Of a DNA stretch of 64,000 bases, positions 35,387-45,280 are shown in pieces. Positions within the stretch are counted from its first letter, which is position 1; each line of letters begins with the position of its first letter. The notes below the pieces were generated by a model that saw only the letters and a program-made list of their open reading frames with translations, was not told where the DNA came from and did not search any database. The translations under genes and the position numbers were made by a program. The DNA is from a bacterium (GTDB lineage Bacteria > Verrucomicrobiota > Verrucomicrobiia > Limisphaerales > UBA11358): assembly GCA_021817945.1 (NCBI GenBank), contig JAKAFL010000004.1, positions 1-64,000 of the forward strand, given 5' to 3'.

Positions 35387-38300
35387 TCATTGTCCGCAGC
35401 ATTTTTTATACTTTTTTCCGCTGTTACAGGGACATGGGTCATTGCGTCCCACCTTGGGGCCGGAGCGCACTGGTTTTGGCTTGGGCTGCTTTTCCATGGC
35501 TTGGGCCGCCTCGCTCACCATTTCGCTGCCTTTGACAGGACCCGCTGACTGGCCAGCGCCTTTGGCAAACGGTTTGGTGCTATCTTGAGAGGCCTGTTGC
35601 GGCACATTTCGCAGGAAATTCTCAAATGCCATCATGGATGAGGCGCTGCGAAAAACATTGTGGCAGATTTCACTTTTGACGTTCACCATCAAGTCGTCAA
35701 AAATTTTGAAGGCCTCCGCCTTGTATTCGATCAGCGGATCGCGCTGGCCATGGGCCCTTAAACCAATGCTCTGGCGCAGGCTGTCCATTTCATAAAGATG
35801 CTCCTGCCATAATTTATCAATGGCACTCAGGATGGTGTACCGCTCCACGGTGGCCAGCTTTTCAGGATCTTCGAAACTGATTTTTAATTCATAAGCGCTG
35901 TGGATCCTTTCCGTCACGAAATTGCACAGGGCAAACTGCCCTTCGTTCAACCCGTCAAAAAGCGATCCGTCCACCGGCTTTTCATGTCCCGCTGCGGCAA
36001 CCTTGATCAACTCCTCCTCGGTCAAGCCCAATGGAAAGTTGAGATTGACCCAGTCGGCCAGGGCCCGGATTTTCCATTCGCCGCTTTCCCTGTCCGATTC
36101 CGTGCATTGTTCCACCTTGGAAACCACCACCTCCTCGATGATATCCATCAGCCGGTCTCTCACATCTGTGGCATTGATGATCTCATTGCGAAACCCGTAA
36201 ATCACTTCCCGCTGCTTGTTCATGACGTCATCGTATTCCAGCGTGCGTTTGCGCTGCTGGAAATGATGCCCCTCAACCCTTCTTTGGGCCTGCTGGATGG
36301 AATGGTTCAGCATTCCATGGCGTAACTCCTCCCCCTCCTCTAGGCCCATACGCTCCATGAGCTTGACAATTCGGTCCGATCCAAACAACCGCATGAGGTC
36401 GTCCTCAAGCGAAATGAAAAAGTGGGAGCTTCCGGGGTCTCCCTGGCGGGAACAACGTCCCCGTAACTGGCGGTCAATGCGGCGTGACTCATGCCGCTCC
36501 GTCCCCAGCACGTGCAAACCGCCCGATTCAGGAACGCCGGGGCCTAGTTTAATATCGGTGCCGCGACCGGCCATGTTTGTGGCGATTGTGATGGCGCCGC
36601 GTTGCCCGGCACGGGCTACGATCTCCGCTTCCTGCTGGTGGTATTTGGCATTGAGCACTGAGTGGACCATGCCTTCCTTTTTGAGCATCCTCGACAGCAT
36701 CTCACTCGTCTCCACGGAGATGGTGCCCACCAGCACGGGACGACCGGCGGCATGCATGGCTTGAATTTCCTTCACCACTGCGTTGAATTTTTCCCGCCTC
36801 GTTTTATAGACGGAATCATGGCCATCTTTCCGGATGTTGGGCCGGTTGGTGGGAATGGTGAGCACCCCCAGCTTATAGATGTCAAAAAACTCGGTCGCTT
36901 CCGTCTCGGCAGTGCCCGTCATGCCGGCAAGCTTTCTGTATAGTCGAAAATAATTTTGAATGGTGATGGTGGCAAGGGTCTGGGTCTCCCGCTCAATGGC
37001 CACCCCCTCCTTGGCCTCCACAGCCTGGTGCAGCCCATCGCTCCACCGGCGCCCTGCCATCAACCGACCGGTGTGCTGGTCCACTATGATCACCTTGTTT
37101 TCCTGGACCACGTATTCCACGTCCAACTGATAAAGGCTGTAAGCCTTGAGCAACTGGGAAATGGCATGGATTTTCTGGGCCTTGCCCTCAAACTCTGATT
37201 GAAGCCTGGCCTTGATTTCCATTCGCTTGCGCATGTCCGCCTCAGCCCCGGAATCCACGTCATGCAACTGGGTGGCCAGGTCAGGAAGCACAAATGCATC
37301 AGGATCCTGCGGGCTGATGTGTGAGCGCCCTTTCTCGGTCAGGTCGGCCTCATTGCTTTTCTCATCAATCGCAAAAAATAATTCCTCCTTTTCCCGGTAT
37401 AAATCCACCTTTTTCTGGTCCCGGTGCAATTCCAATTCAGCCCGGTTCATGAGTCCTGCATACTGGGGGTTTTCCAGGATTTTCAGCAATCCTTCAGACT
37501 TGGGCTGGCCGGTTTTCACACGGAAAAGCAGCAGGCCAATTTGGGATTCCAAGGCTGATGCATTGGGCACGTTGGAACCGTCCTTGGGATTGAGTTTTTC
37601 AATCAATTCTTCCGCTTCCTTCAAATAGCGTGCGCAAAGTTGATTCTGCGCGCGCACCAAGGATTCCACCGAGGGTTTCCAACGGGCATATTGTTCATCA
37701 AAAGTCCTGATCGAGGGGCCGCTGATGATGAGAGGCACCCGCGCCTCATCAATCAAAATCGAATCCACCTCGTCAACAATGGCAAAATAATGGCCCCTTT
37801 GCACCTGTTCCTCCCTGCGTTTGGCCATGCCATTATCGCGCAGATAATCAAAACCAAATTCCGCGTTGGTGCCGTAGGTAATATCGCAAGCATATTGCTG
37901 GCGGCGCGTCCTGGGGTCTTGGCTGTTCAGGATGCAGCCCACCGTCAGCCCAAGGTATTTGTAAAGCGCCCCCATCCATTCGCTGTCCCGGGAGGCAAGG
38001 TAATCGTTCACGGTCACTACATGCACACCCCGACCCGACAGGGCGTTCAAATAGACGGGCAAGGTTCCCACGAGGGTTTTTCCCTCCCCCGTGGCCATTT
38101 CAGCAATGTGACCGGTGTGGAGGGCATATCCGCCAATCAATTGCACGTCGAAAGGCACCATCTCCCATTTCAACGGATGACCGCGAACCACCACGTCCTG
38201 GCCGCACATTTTCCGACAGGCATTTTTCACCACGGCAAATGCCTCCGGCAGAATCTCATCCAGGCGCCGGGCCAGCTCGGTGTCGTCTTGGATTTGAGCA

Positions 38301-38461
38301 AGCTCAGCCTTCCATCGGTGAGTCCGCGCCTGCAACTCCTCGGGCCCGACTGATTGCAAGCCTTTCTCTATCTCGTTGACCCTGGCTACCACCGGACGGA
38401 TTTTTTTAACGTCCCGATCATTTTTTGATCCGAAAATCGCCTTAAATAGTTGTCCAATCAT
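35387..38461 (-). CDS. secA: Preprotein translocase ATPase SecA
   Basis: A 1024-residue motor of the Sec export pathway, starting at MIGQLFKAIFGSKNDRD (ATG 38461). It shows the DEAD motor (MATGEGKTLVGTLP, VDEVDSILIDEAR), the preprotein-binding domain, the second motor (ATNMAGRGTDIKLG, QLRGRCSRQGDPG) and a C-terminal zinc tail (RNDPCPCNSGKKYKKCCGQ) that binds SecB or lipids. It is about 120 residues longer than E. coli SecA; extra length sits between the first motor and residue 480, and in a linker before the zinc tail. Confidence 0.97.
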   Translation of the reverse strand: MIGQLFKAIFGSKNDRDVKKIRPVVARVNEIEKGLQSVGPEELQARTHRWKAELAQIQDDTELARRLDEILPEAFAVVKNACRKMCGQDVVVRGHPLKWEMVPFDVQLIGGYALHTGHIAEMATGEGKTLVGTLPVYLNALSGRGVHVVTVNDYLASRDSEWMGALYKYLGLTVGCILNSQDPRTRRQQYACDITYGTNAEFGFDYLRDNGMAKRREEQVQRGHYFAIVDEVDSILIDEARVPLIISGPSIRTFDEQYARWKPSVESLVRAQNQLCARYLKEAEELIEKLNPKDGSNVPNASALESQIGLLLFRVKTGQPKSEGLLKILENPQYAGLMNRAELELHRDQKKVDLYREKEELFFAIDEKSNEADLTEKGRSHISPQDPDAFVLPDLATQLHDVDSGAEADMRKRMEIKARLQSEFEGKAQKIHAISQLLKAYSLYQLDVEYVVQENKVIIVDQHTGRLMAGRRWSDGLHQAVEAKEGVAIERETQTLATITIQNYFRLYRKLAGMTGTAETEATEFFDIYKLGVLTIPTNRPNIRKDGHDSVYKTRREKFNAVVKEIQAMHAAGRPVLVGTISVETSEMLSRMLKKEGMVHSVLNAKYHQQEAEIVARAGQRGAITIATNMAGRGTDIKLGPGVPESGGLHVLGTERHESRRIDRQLRGRCSRQGDPGSSHFFISLEDDLMRLFGSDRIVKLMERMGLEEGEELRHGMLNHSIQQAQRRVEGHHFQQRKRTLEYDDVMNKQREVIYGFRNEIINATDVRDRLMDIIEEVVVSKVEQCTESDRESGEWKIRALADWVNLNFPLGLTEEELIKVAAAGHEKPVDGSLFDGLNEGQFALCNFVTERIHSAYELKISFEDPEKLATVERYTILSAIDKLWQEHLYEMDSLRQSIGLRAHGQRDPLIEYKAEAFKIFDDLMVNVKSEICHNVFRSASSMMAFENFLRNVPQQASQDSTKPFAKGAGQSAGPVKGSEMVSEAAQAMEKQPKPKPVRSGPKVGRNDPCPCNSGKKYKKCCGQ

Positions 38462-38648
38462 GCTAAGTTTTAAAACGTTGAGTTCCCGGTGAACTGGTTC
38501 AGTTTGAATGTGAACGATACGTGAGGAATGCCGAAGCGTCAAAATCAAATGCCCGGCATATTCAAGGCCCGAACATCATCAAAACCAGGAAGCTCAACGG
38601 AAACAGGCGCCATGGAGCCGTGCCCGCGGACCACGGAAAGGGATTGCG

Positions 38649-40670
38649 TCACGGATTGGAAGGCAGATTGCCCAAGGCATGGTTGAAATTCAGGCCCACC
38701 AGACAAACATCGTCCTCGAATTCCCCGTTGATGGAGAAGGACTTGATGGATTGAACTAATTCGTCAAACATCTGGCCCGGAGTTAATTCCAGGAGGTTTT
38801 TCACATCCATGACCAACCTTTGCTGGGAGTATAATTCCTCATTCTGGCCCTGTACCTCATAGAGTCCATCGGTGAAAAACATGACCATGTCGCCCGGCGA
38901 AAGCCGTGCGGAGCTGGTTTCATATGGCGGCTTTTCAAAAAGACCCAGCGCTGGCTGGCCGCGTCCGCAATCATTGGACAGGGGCTCCACCTGCTGCTTG
39001 GAACGGCGAATGACAAGAGGTTTGGGGTGTCCCGCATTGGCAAAACGGATTTCGCCATTCTCGCAATTGGCAACCATGTAAAAAGCGGTTGTCAGCATGG
39101 GTGATCCGGTGTTCTTGAGAATGCTGTGCAGGTCGAAATTCAGTTTACGCAGGAATTCACCCGGGTCCCTGGCCACTGGCTTGAGTTCCTCGGTCAGCGC
39201 TCTCACCATGGCGGTGACCAGGGCGGCGCGGATACCGTGGCCTGTCACATCGCAAACAAATACAGCAGCCTCATGGTCGGATAAGGCGGATACATAAAAA
39301 AAGTCACCACTGACACCTTCGGCGGCCTGGTAGCGATGAACAAACTGGAAGGCGCTTTGCTCGTTGGAAACATTCTGCGGGAAACTGGGATATTGCTGGG
39401 GAATCATGGCCTGCTGAATCTCCCCTGCCATGCGCAGGTTTTCTTCCAATAACTGGTTTTTGGTGCGCAGGTCCTCCCGACTTCGGGCCAGTTCAGCGGT
39501 GGTGCGCCGGATTTGCTCCTCGGCGCGCCGTTTTTCTGTGATGTCCCAAAATATCCCCTGCAAGCCAATGATTCGGCCAGCATGGTCCCGCAATGGCGTC
39601 TTGACCACCTGCACGGTGATTTTTTCGCCTCCCAGCGGGTGGTGCACCTCGGTGATTTCCTGGGTCTGGCCTGATTCAATGACCATGAGATCATCCTTGG
39701 TGTATTTTTCAGCCAGTTCCTTGGGGAAGAAATCAAAGTCGGTTCGGCCCAGGATTTGCTCCAGCGTCAAACCGAAATGTCGGCAATACTGCCGGTTGGC
39801 AAAGGTGAAACGCCCCTCCATATCCTTCCGGTAAACATTTTGAGGCATGGTTTCCACCAGGGAATGGAAAAGCGATTCCGAGCTGCGCAGGGCCTGCTCC
39901 GCCTGGCGGCGCCCGGTGATATCCTCAACGGTGCCTTCATAATAGAGCAATTTGCCTTCACTATTTCGAACTGCGCGGCAATTTTCTGATATCCAAATGG
40001 TGCTTCCATCCTTGCGGAAAATTTCGGACTCAAAATCATTCAGGGTATCCTGCTCCTGCATCAGGCGGATGAATTCCTCCCGGCGTCCAGCCTCCACGTA
40101 GAGCCGGCTGCCGATGTCCTTCACATGCGCCATCAGTTCAACCGGGGAGTCATAACCGTAAATCCGCGCCAAAGCCACGTTGGCCAAAAGATAATGACCA
40201 TCCACAGTGGTTCGAAATATTCCCTCCACAAGATGGTCAAAAATGCCGTAATAATTTTCCTTTTCATCCACCAACGCCAACCGTTCCACCTGCCGGGTAT
40301 GGGCGGAGAAAATGGCCCTGCGCAAAAGCCGTCCATCCAGCCCATCCCGGCTCAAATATTCCTGGGCCCCGGAGTAAATGACCTCCGCAAAGAAATTTTC
40401 GTCGTCGGTGGGGCCGATAATGAGAATGGGCATCCTGGATGCGCATGTGGCCAGGCGGGTGAGTTGGAAAAGGGCCACCGCATTGGCCTGGGGTATCTCA
40501 AAAAGCACGACATGAAATGTATCCCGCTCCAGCAATTCCAACCCCAGGTCAATGCGTGCGGCAACCACCACCCCGGTGGGATGCATCAGGTCCACAATGG
40601 TGCTGGAGAAAGCCTCATCACCGCTGATCAACAGGACTTTCTCCGCAACGCTGAAAGGATTGCTATCCAT
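38649..40670 (-). CDS. Pseudo-receiver - PAS - PAS - SpoIIE-type protein phosphatase
   Basis: A 673-residue signalling protein. Residues 8-130 have a receiver fold but lack the phosphoacceptor: VVLFEIPQ has Glu58 where Asp is expected, and the conserved Lys is missing (EYLSRDG). PAS domains follow at about 140-260 and 265-385, with DITGRRQAEQ and DITEKRRAEEQ ends, then a coiled coil with GEIQQAMIPQQYPSFP and a PP2C/SpoIIE phosphatase domain (VSGDFFYVSAL, FVCDVTGHGIRAALVTAMV, MFFTDGLYEVQG, DDVCLVGL) with its metal-binding Asp residues. Such proteins control anti-anti-sigma or other partner-switch proteins. The partner is not encoded next to it. Confidence 0.9.
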   Translation of the reverse strand: MDSNPFSVAEKVLLISGDEAFSSTIVDLMHPTGVVVAARIDLGLELLERDTFHVVLFEIPQANAVALFQLTRLATCASRMPILIIGPTDDENFFAEVIYSGAQEYLSRDGLDGRLLRRAIFSAHTRQVERLALVDEKENYYGIFDHLVEGIFRTTVDGHYLLANVALARIYGYDSPVELMAHVKDIGSRLYVEAGRREEFIRLMQEQDTLNDFESEIFRKDGSTIWISENCRAVRNSEGKLLYYEGTVEDITGRRQAEQALRSSESLFHSLVETMPQNVYRKDMEGRFTFANRQYCRHFGLTLEQILGRTDFDFFPKELAEKYTKDDLMVIESGQTQEITEVHHPLGGEKITVQVVKTPLRDHAGRIIGLQGIFWDITEKRRAEEQIRRTTAELARSREDLRTKNQLLEENLRMAGEIQQAMIPQQYPSFPQNVSNEQSAFQFVHRYQAAEGVSGDFFYVSALSDHEAAVFVCDVTGHGIRAALVTAMVRALTEELKPVARDPGEFLRKLNFDLHSILKNTGSPMLTTAFYMVANCENGEIRFANAGHPKPLVIRRSKQQVEPLSNDCGRGQPALGLFEKPPYETSSARLSPGDMVMFFTDGLYEVQGQNEELYSQQRLVMDVKNLLELTPGQMFDELVQSIKSFSINGEFEDDVCLVGLNFNHALGNLPSNP

Positions 40671-40852
40671 TAAAATAACAGAAACATGGAAAATACATTG
40701 TCCCCCCGAAGGCGCAAGTGCGATTCACTGGCTCTCACCCGCTGGCCGGACTTTGGATGTTTGACCGCAGCCGAAGCCGGGTCGGATCGAGGACGCGCTG
40801 CCGCGCCGCTTGTAATTTTCAGCCAGCCCCATAGAATGATGAAAAGTATAGA

Positions 40853-42205
40853 ATGCCCAGCGTTTACATCAAAACCTACGGTTGTCAGATGAATGAGAGG
40901 GACAGTGAAGCTGTTGCGGCCCAACTGCTGTCCAAAGGCTATGTGATGGCCGTCTCGGAATCGGACGCCGATGTGGTTTTGCTCAACACCTGCAGTGTCC
41001 GTGACCTGGCAGAGCAAAAAGCTATCAACAAGATGCGCAACATCATTGGAACCGCCCGCAGCGAGAGGCGCCATCCCGTGGTGGGTTTCATGGGCTGCAT
41101 GGCTCAAAGCCGGGGCAAGGAATTGATGGGCCAACTGCCAAGCCTGAACCTGGTCTTGGGAACACAAAAATTCCATCGGGCAGGTGAATACCTGGATGAG
41201 TTGCTATCAGGCCGAAACCAATCCATCGTGGCCACGGAACTGGAAAAGGACAGCCAATCCACGATAAAAGAGCACCTCGCCCCGGGACAGGGCAAGTCTT
41301 CTGCCTCCGCATTCGTGAGCATCATGCAAGGCTGCAACCAACACTGCACTTTTTGCATCGTTCCCTTCACTCGCGGCGAGGAACGCAGCCGATCCATCGC
41401 AGACATCGTGAAGGAATGCCGGGACCTGGTCTCCCGCGGCGTCCGGGAAATCACCCTGCTTGGGCAAATTGTGACCAGTTTTGGCAAAAGAGACATCCCG
41501 ATTCAATCGGGCCGTTCCGCGTTTGTTCAACTCCTTGATGCCGTGCATGAAATCGAGGGGTTGGAACGCATCCGTTTCACTTCCCCCCATCCAAAAGGAT
41601 ACGGAGATGATTTGGTGGAAGCCTACGGGCGCCTGCCTAAATTATGTGAAAGCGCCCATATTCCCCTGCAAAGCGGCAGCGACAGGCTGCTTCAAAAAAT
41701 GCACCGGGGCTATACCTTTCAAAAATTCAAAAGTCTTGTGGCCAAGTTGCGCCAGGTCCAACCGCATATTGGGCTGACGACGGACTTGATCGTGGGTTTT
41801 CCCGGAGAAACCGAGGCGGATTTTGAAGAGACACTTTCTGCCTGCCGCGAACTGGAATTTGATAATGCCTTCATATTCAAATACTCACCGCGTCGGGACA
41901 CCCCCGCTGCGGATTTGCCAGACCAGGTGCCCCAACCCATTCGCGAGGAACGCAATGAACGGCTGCTTGCTCTGGTCAATGAAAAGGCTGCGTTCCGCTA
42001 CAAACAATTCATAGGCCGACAGGTTCAAATCCTGGTGGAGGGACCCAGCAAAAAAAATCCAGCCCGCTACACCGGGCGCACCCGTTGCAATCGGATTGTG
42101 CTCTTTGATGGACATGAACGCCATCGCGGGCAGTTGATGGATGTGCGCATAGAAAGAACTGGCTCCTTCACTCTCTATGGTAGCGCGGCCTTCGTGAACC
42201 TTTGA
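40853..42205 (+). CDS. miaB: tRNA-2-methylthio-N6-dimethylallyladenosine synthase
   Basis: A 450-residue radical-SAM methylthiotransferase that modifies A37 of tRNAs reading UNN codons. The N-terminal iron-sulfur site uses Cys11 (YGCQMNERDSE), Cys47 (LLNTCSVRD) and Cys82 (GCMAQ). The radical-SAM cluster uses Cys161, Cys165 and Cys168 (GCNQHCTFC), followed by VPFTRGEERSR, and a C-terminal TRAM domain ends the protein. All residues are present and length is normal. Confidence 0.96.
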   Translation: MPSVYIKTYGCQMNERDSEAVAAQLLSKGYVMAVSESDADVVLLNTCSVRDLAEQKAINKMRNIIGTARSERRHPVVGFMGCMAQSRGKELMGQLPSLNLVLGTQKFHRAGEYLDELLSGRNQSIVATELEKDSQSTIKEHLAPGQGKSSASAFVSIMQGCNQHCTFCIVPFTRGEERSRSIADIVKECRDLVSRGVREITLLGQIVTSFGKRDIPIQSGRSAFVQLLDAVHEIEGLERIRFTSPHPKGYGDDLVEAYGRLPKLCESAHIPLQSGSDRLLQKMHRGYTFQKFKSLVAKLRQVQPHIGLTTDLIVGFPGETEADFEETLSACRELEFDNAFIFKYSPRRDTPAADLPDQVPQPIREERNERLLALVNEKAAFRYKQFIGRQVQILVEGPSKKNPARYTGRTRCNRIVLFDGHERHRGQLMDVRIERTGSFTLYGSAAFVNL

Positions 42206-42310
42206 AGCGCCTCCGTCAATTGCCACTTAGAAGCGGCCCAACCCGGATTGAATCAGGATGCGAGTGATTTTCGCGTTTATTCAATCGCCAAACCCGCTAT
42301 AATGTTCCCG

Positions 42311-42865
42311 ATGAAATTATCTTGGTTATGTCTTGCCTTGGGGTTGGGAATGGCCATCCCCCAAATTTACGCCTTTCTGGCTCCGGACCGCTTTACCACC
42401 TTCGTGCGCCGCTTTCCTAGAAACCTTGCCGCCGGCGTCTTGCTCATGCTGGCTGGCACCGCCTGGTTCGTTTGGAATGTAAACAACGAGCCTATCGCTG
42501 ATTTTTCAGCCTACAAGCCATACATGCTCCTGGGATTTTCCGCCATCGGCATCCTATCCTGCTTTTTTGTTCAGGATTTTCTGGCGGTGCGGGGCCTGGC
42601 GGTGGTTTTTTTGCTGCTGGGCAAGCTGATGCTGGATACCGGACGCCCCCACTTGGGTGATTCCAGCCTCGTGGTCGTCTTTCAGGGCTGGGCCTATGTG
42701 TTCATCCTGGCAGGCATTTATTTTACCGTGGCGCCATGGCGGCTGCGCGACTGGCTGTTCTGGGCGACGGCCACCCCAATGCGAGTCCGATGGGGAAGCG
42801 CCCTGCGACTCACTTTCGCCGCATGCATGGTGGTCCTGGGACTGACCGCCTTCCGTTCCATGTGA
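42311..42865 (+). CDS. Six-helix membrane protein of unknown function
   Basis: A protein of about 184 residues, almost entirely membrane embedded, with helices near residues 3-22, 40-57, 70-88, 92-108, 120-140 and 160-180. I do not recognise the family. The ATG at 42311 is used; an ATG three codons earlier (42302) is equally possible. It ends two bases before pdxH begins and probably shares its transcript. The hydrophobic helix boundaries carry Arg residues (FVRRFPRN, APWRLRDW) that orient the loops. Confidence 0.65.
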   Translation: MKLSWLCLALGLGMAIPQIYAFLAPDRFTTFVRRFPRNLAAGVLLMLAGTAWFVWNVNNEPIADFSAYKPYMLLGFSAIGILSCFFVQDFLAVRGLAVVFLLLGKLMLDTGRPHLGDSSLVVVFQGWAYVFILAGIYFTVAPWRLRDWLFWATATPMRVRWGSALRLTFAACMVVLGLTAFRSM

Positions 42866-42867
42866 TC

Positions 42868-43572
42868 ATGAACTTGTCTGGATTTCGCGAAGATTATAAA
42901 AAAGCGGCGCTGGATCAAAGCGGACTCTCCCCAAACCCCCTGACTCAATTCGAGGCATGGTTCAAAGACGCCGCCGGTTTGGAGTCTCCCAGCCGCTGGC
43001 GAAAAATCAGCATCGCACTGTTCAACCTGTGGAGCGCCATCCAAAATCATCGGCCTCCGGACGCCAATGCCATGGTCCTGGCTACTGCCGATTCCCAGGG
43101 AAAACCCTCCACACGCACCGTCCTGCTCAAAGGTGTGGACCAGCGTGGTTTTATTTTTTTTACCAACTACGGGAGCCGGAAAGGCCGTGAACTGGCACAA
43201 AACCCGAATGCGGCGCTCACTTTTTTCTGGCCAAGCTTGGAAAGGCAAATTTGTGTCGCAGGAACCGTGACGCGCCTTCCTGCCAAGGAATCCGAATCCT
43301 ATTTCCATTCGAGACCCCGTGGAAGTCAGATCGCAGCCTGGGCATCTCATCAAAGTGAACCAGTGCCGGACCGGGCTTTCCTGGAATCTCAATGGAGGGA
43401 ATTAGAGCAGCGATTCTCCAGCGAGGTTCCCATACCTCCTGATTGGGGAGGTTTTATCCTGAATCCAAATCGAATTGAATTTTGGCAGGGCCGGCCCAGC
43501 CGCTTGCACGATCGTTTTTGTTACTCGCGCGCGGTAGATGGCCAATGGCAAATCACGCGACTGTCCCCTTGA
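42868..43572 (+). CDS. pdxH: Pyridoxamine 5'-phosphate oxidase
   Basis: A 234-residue FMN enzyme that makes pyridoxal phosphate from PNP or PMP. The start at 42868 gives the usual LSGFREDYKKAALDQ opening. Conserved parts include AMVLATADSQGKPSTRTVLLKG, GFIFFTNYGSRKGRELAQNP, ERQICVAGTVTRLP, YFHSRPRGSQIAAWASHQS and the C-terminal FWQGRPSRLHDRFCYSR. An insertion of about 24 residues (ESPSRWRKISIALFNLWS ...) lies between the N-terminal helix and the first strand; E. coli PdxH has none. Confidence 0.93.
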   Translation: MNLSGFREDYKKAALDQSGLSPNPLTQFEAWFKDAAGLESPSRWRKISIALFNLWSAIQNHRPPDANAMVLATADSQGKPSTRTVLLKGVDQRGFIFFTNYGSRKGRELAQNPNAALTFFWPSLERQICVAGTVTRLPAKESESYFHSRPRGSQIAAWASHQSEPVPDRAFLESQWRELEQRFSSEVPIPPDWGGFILNPNRIEFWQGRPSRLHDRFCYSRAVDGQWQITRLSP

Positions 43573-43919
43573 ACAAATTTCTGGCTTATGGCAGGAATTT
43601 GGCGGTCGGGAGCCCCTCTGTGGAAGGGTTTTGACGGAGCCAATTCGAAGCCAAAAGGACCATGCATTTCAGGTCCAAACAAGCCGCGTGGCTGCAACTT
43701 TTTTCCAGCATCACCTTTTTTTAGCCCTGCTTGAAATGGCAAGGATGGAATAACCTCATCCATTTCTCTGAGTCCCGAATCTGCCTCTTGAAAGCCGTCC
43801 AGATCAGCCTTTAACCCGAAAAAGGAACTTCAATAGGCCAATTTGCCCCATCCACTGGGGGCAAACTCTTTGGAAAATACCTCACCAGACCGTTTCAGGT
43901 ATGGTTACGATTCTCGGGA
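43573..43919. other. Intergenic region, convergent genes
   Basis: A 347-bp spacer between pdxH and the convergent DUF481 gene. I see no gene or clear terminator; short frames here lack start signals and family likeness. Confidence 0.3.
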
Positions 43920-44906
43920 TTAAAATTTGTAGGTCACTGCACTCACCAATTTAACATCATTTCGCAACAAGCCCGAAGCGGGTTGACTGTTGTAGCTGTC
44001 ATCCATGTAAACTTGAAGGTCCAAGGCCTTGTAGATGGAAGATTCCACCCCAATTTCCGCATTAATGATGTAAACGCTGGGCTGATTGATTTGCGGAAGA
44101 ATTTCAAAGTTTTCCCAAATACGTGAGGCGTCATGGTTGAATTTATGCTCAAAACGGTCCGCGATCCGCAGAGTGGCGTAAGTGTCATTCTCGTTACCCA
44201 AGCGTTCCGCCACAATTCCCGGCCCGCTTTCCAAAGCCAGGGTCGTATTCGTGTCTTTAATCAGGTAATAACCCAACCCTGAAGTAAAGGTAAACCGATA
44301 CTTCACTTCAGCGATCCCATCATGCACTCCGTCCAACCGGAGATAATCATACCAATTCGTCGAAAAAAGGTGATCCCATTGCCCAAATCCATGCAATAAT
44401 TCGCTGTTTGCCACTCCGGATGCAGAGCCGTAGGTGGCATCCCCCTCTAACTGGAAGTGATCATTGACCAGTTTTTTGTCACTCACAATCTTCGATGTGG
44501 CCAGCAACGAATCGCTATTGCCACGGGTTAAAGTCACCCCCAAGGTGAGCACACTATCCCATTTAGGCTTTGGAGGGGGCACCACCACAACTGTAGCTTT
44601 TCCTAGTATCGGCTTTACTAAAGAATTGGTTGCCAAACCAAGGTGATTTGCCGTGACAAGGTTGGTTCCCATGACAAGGTTGGTTCCCATGACAAGGTTG
44701 GTTCCCATGACAAGGTTGGTTCCCATGACAAGGTTGGTGGTTGAAAGAAAATTTGTGATCGTTACAAAATTGGTGACAGAAATATAATTTGTGAAGAAGA
44801 CCGTCACGTAATTGGTGGGCCCCACCACCGGGTTTTGCGCAAGAGCATGGTTGGCAATTGCCAACCATCCCCCAAAAAGGACCGCAAAAAATTTTGTGAC
44901 GCTCAT
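43920..44906 (-). CDS. DUF481-type outer-membrane protein with Thr/Asn-rich tandem repeat
   Basis: A 328-residue exported protein starting at ATG 44906 with a signal peptide ending near HALAQ. Residues about 30-85 are a low-complexity T-N-x-V segment that includes (TNLVMG) repeats. From about 115 on it is a DUF481 (YdiY-like) beta-barrel: LTLGVTLTRGNSDS, QLEGDATYGSA, GLGYYLIKD, ESGPGIVAER and a C-terminal VTYKF with the terminal Phe typical of outer-membrane proteins. The repeat gene segment can expand or shrink without changing frame. Confidence 0.82.
   Translation of the reverse strand: MSVTKFFAVLFGGWLAIANHALAQNPVVGPTNYVTVFFTNYISVTNFVTITNFLSTTNLVMGTNLVMGTNLVMGTNLVMGTNLVTANHLGLATNSLVKPILGKATVVVVPPPKPKWDSVLTLGVTLTRGNSDSLLATSKIVSDKKLVNDHFQLEGDATYGSASGVANSELLHGFGQWDHLFSTNWYDYLRLDGVHDGIAEVKYRFTFTSGLGYYLIKDTNTTLALESGPGIVAERLGNENDTYATLRIADRFEHKFNHDASRIWENFEILPQINQPSVYIINAEIGVESSIYKALDLQVYMDDSYNSQPASGLLRNDVKLVSAVTYKF
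44654..44738 (-). repeat. 18-bp minisatellite inside the DUF481 gene
   Basis: Four identical copies of TGACAAGGTTGGTTCCCA (plus-strand view; 44654-44671, 44672-44689, 44690-44707, 44708-44725) and a partial fifth copy (44726-44738). Each unit encodes six residues, so copy-number changes alter linker length but keep the frame. The perfect identity suggests recent slippage. Confidence 0.9.
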
Positions 44907-45280
44907 AACAGGCGGAGCATCAAAAGAAAAGATGCCTTCAGGCAAGCTCAAATTATCGGAATCCCGATAAAAAAATTGCTTCGGCCTATCCTATTTAAAT
45001 TTCCATTCTATCGCCCCTGCCGAATTCGCAGCAATGCAGGGGCACGATGAAATTTTCTTCAAAAGACTGAAATCACGAATGGAGTTCATCCCTGGCGATG
45101 ATCCGCTATCGCGAATCGGAGGATTTCCTTCCAGCCTCCTCCGGCATACGCGATTCATAGCTTCTGGTTCCGATGAATGGCGGCCATCATCTCAAAGCAG
45201 AACTGGTCAAAAACAGCCACTTTCACGTAAAGATTGACGAATTAAAACCTAAAACCTAGTTTGATGACCCGTAAACAACC
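44907..45280. other. Intergenic region between divergent envelope genes
   Basis: About 374 bp holding promoters for the divergent DUF481 and glycosyltransferase genes. An 8-bp inverted repeat (GCCCCTGC 45013-45020, GCAGGGGC 45036-45043) could form a hairpin or operator. No gene seen. Confidence 0.35.

Noticed and set aside
35900-38353. Long plus-strand frames opposite secA
   Set aside because: Antisense shadows of a clearly real gene.
44654-44738. Short tandem repeats considered as a CRISPR array
   Set aside because: No spacers; units are contiguous 18-mers inside a coding frame.
44563-44868. Minus-strand frame with CHGNQPCHGNQP repeats
   Set aside because: An out-of-frame translation of the 18-bp minisatellite inside the DUF481 gene.
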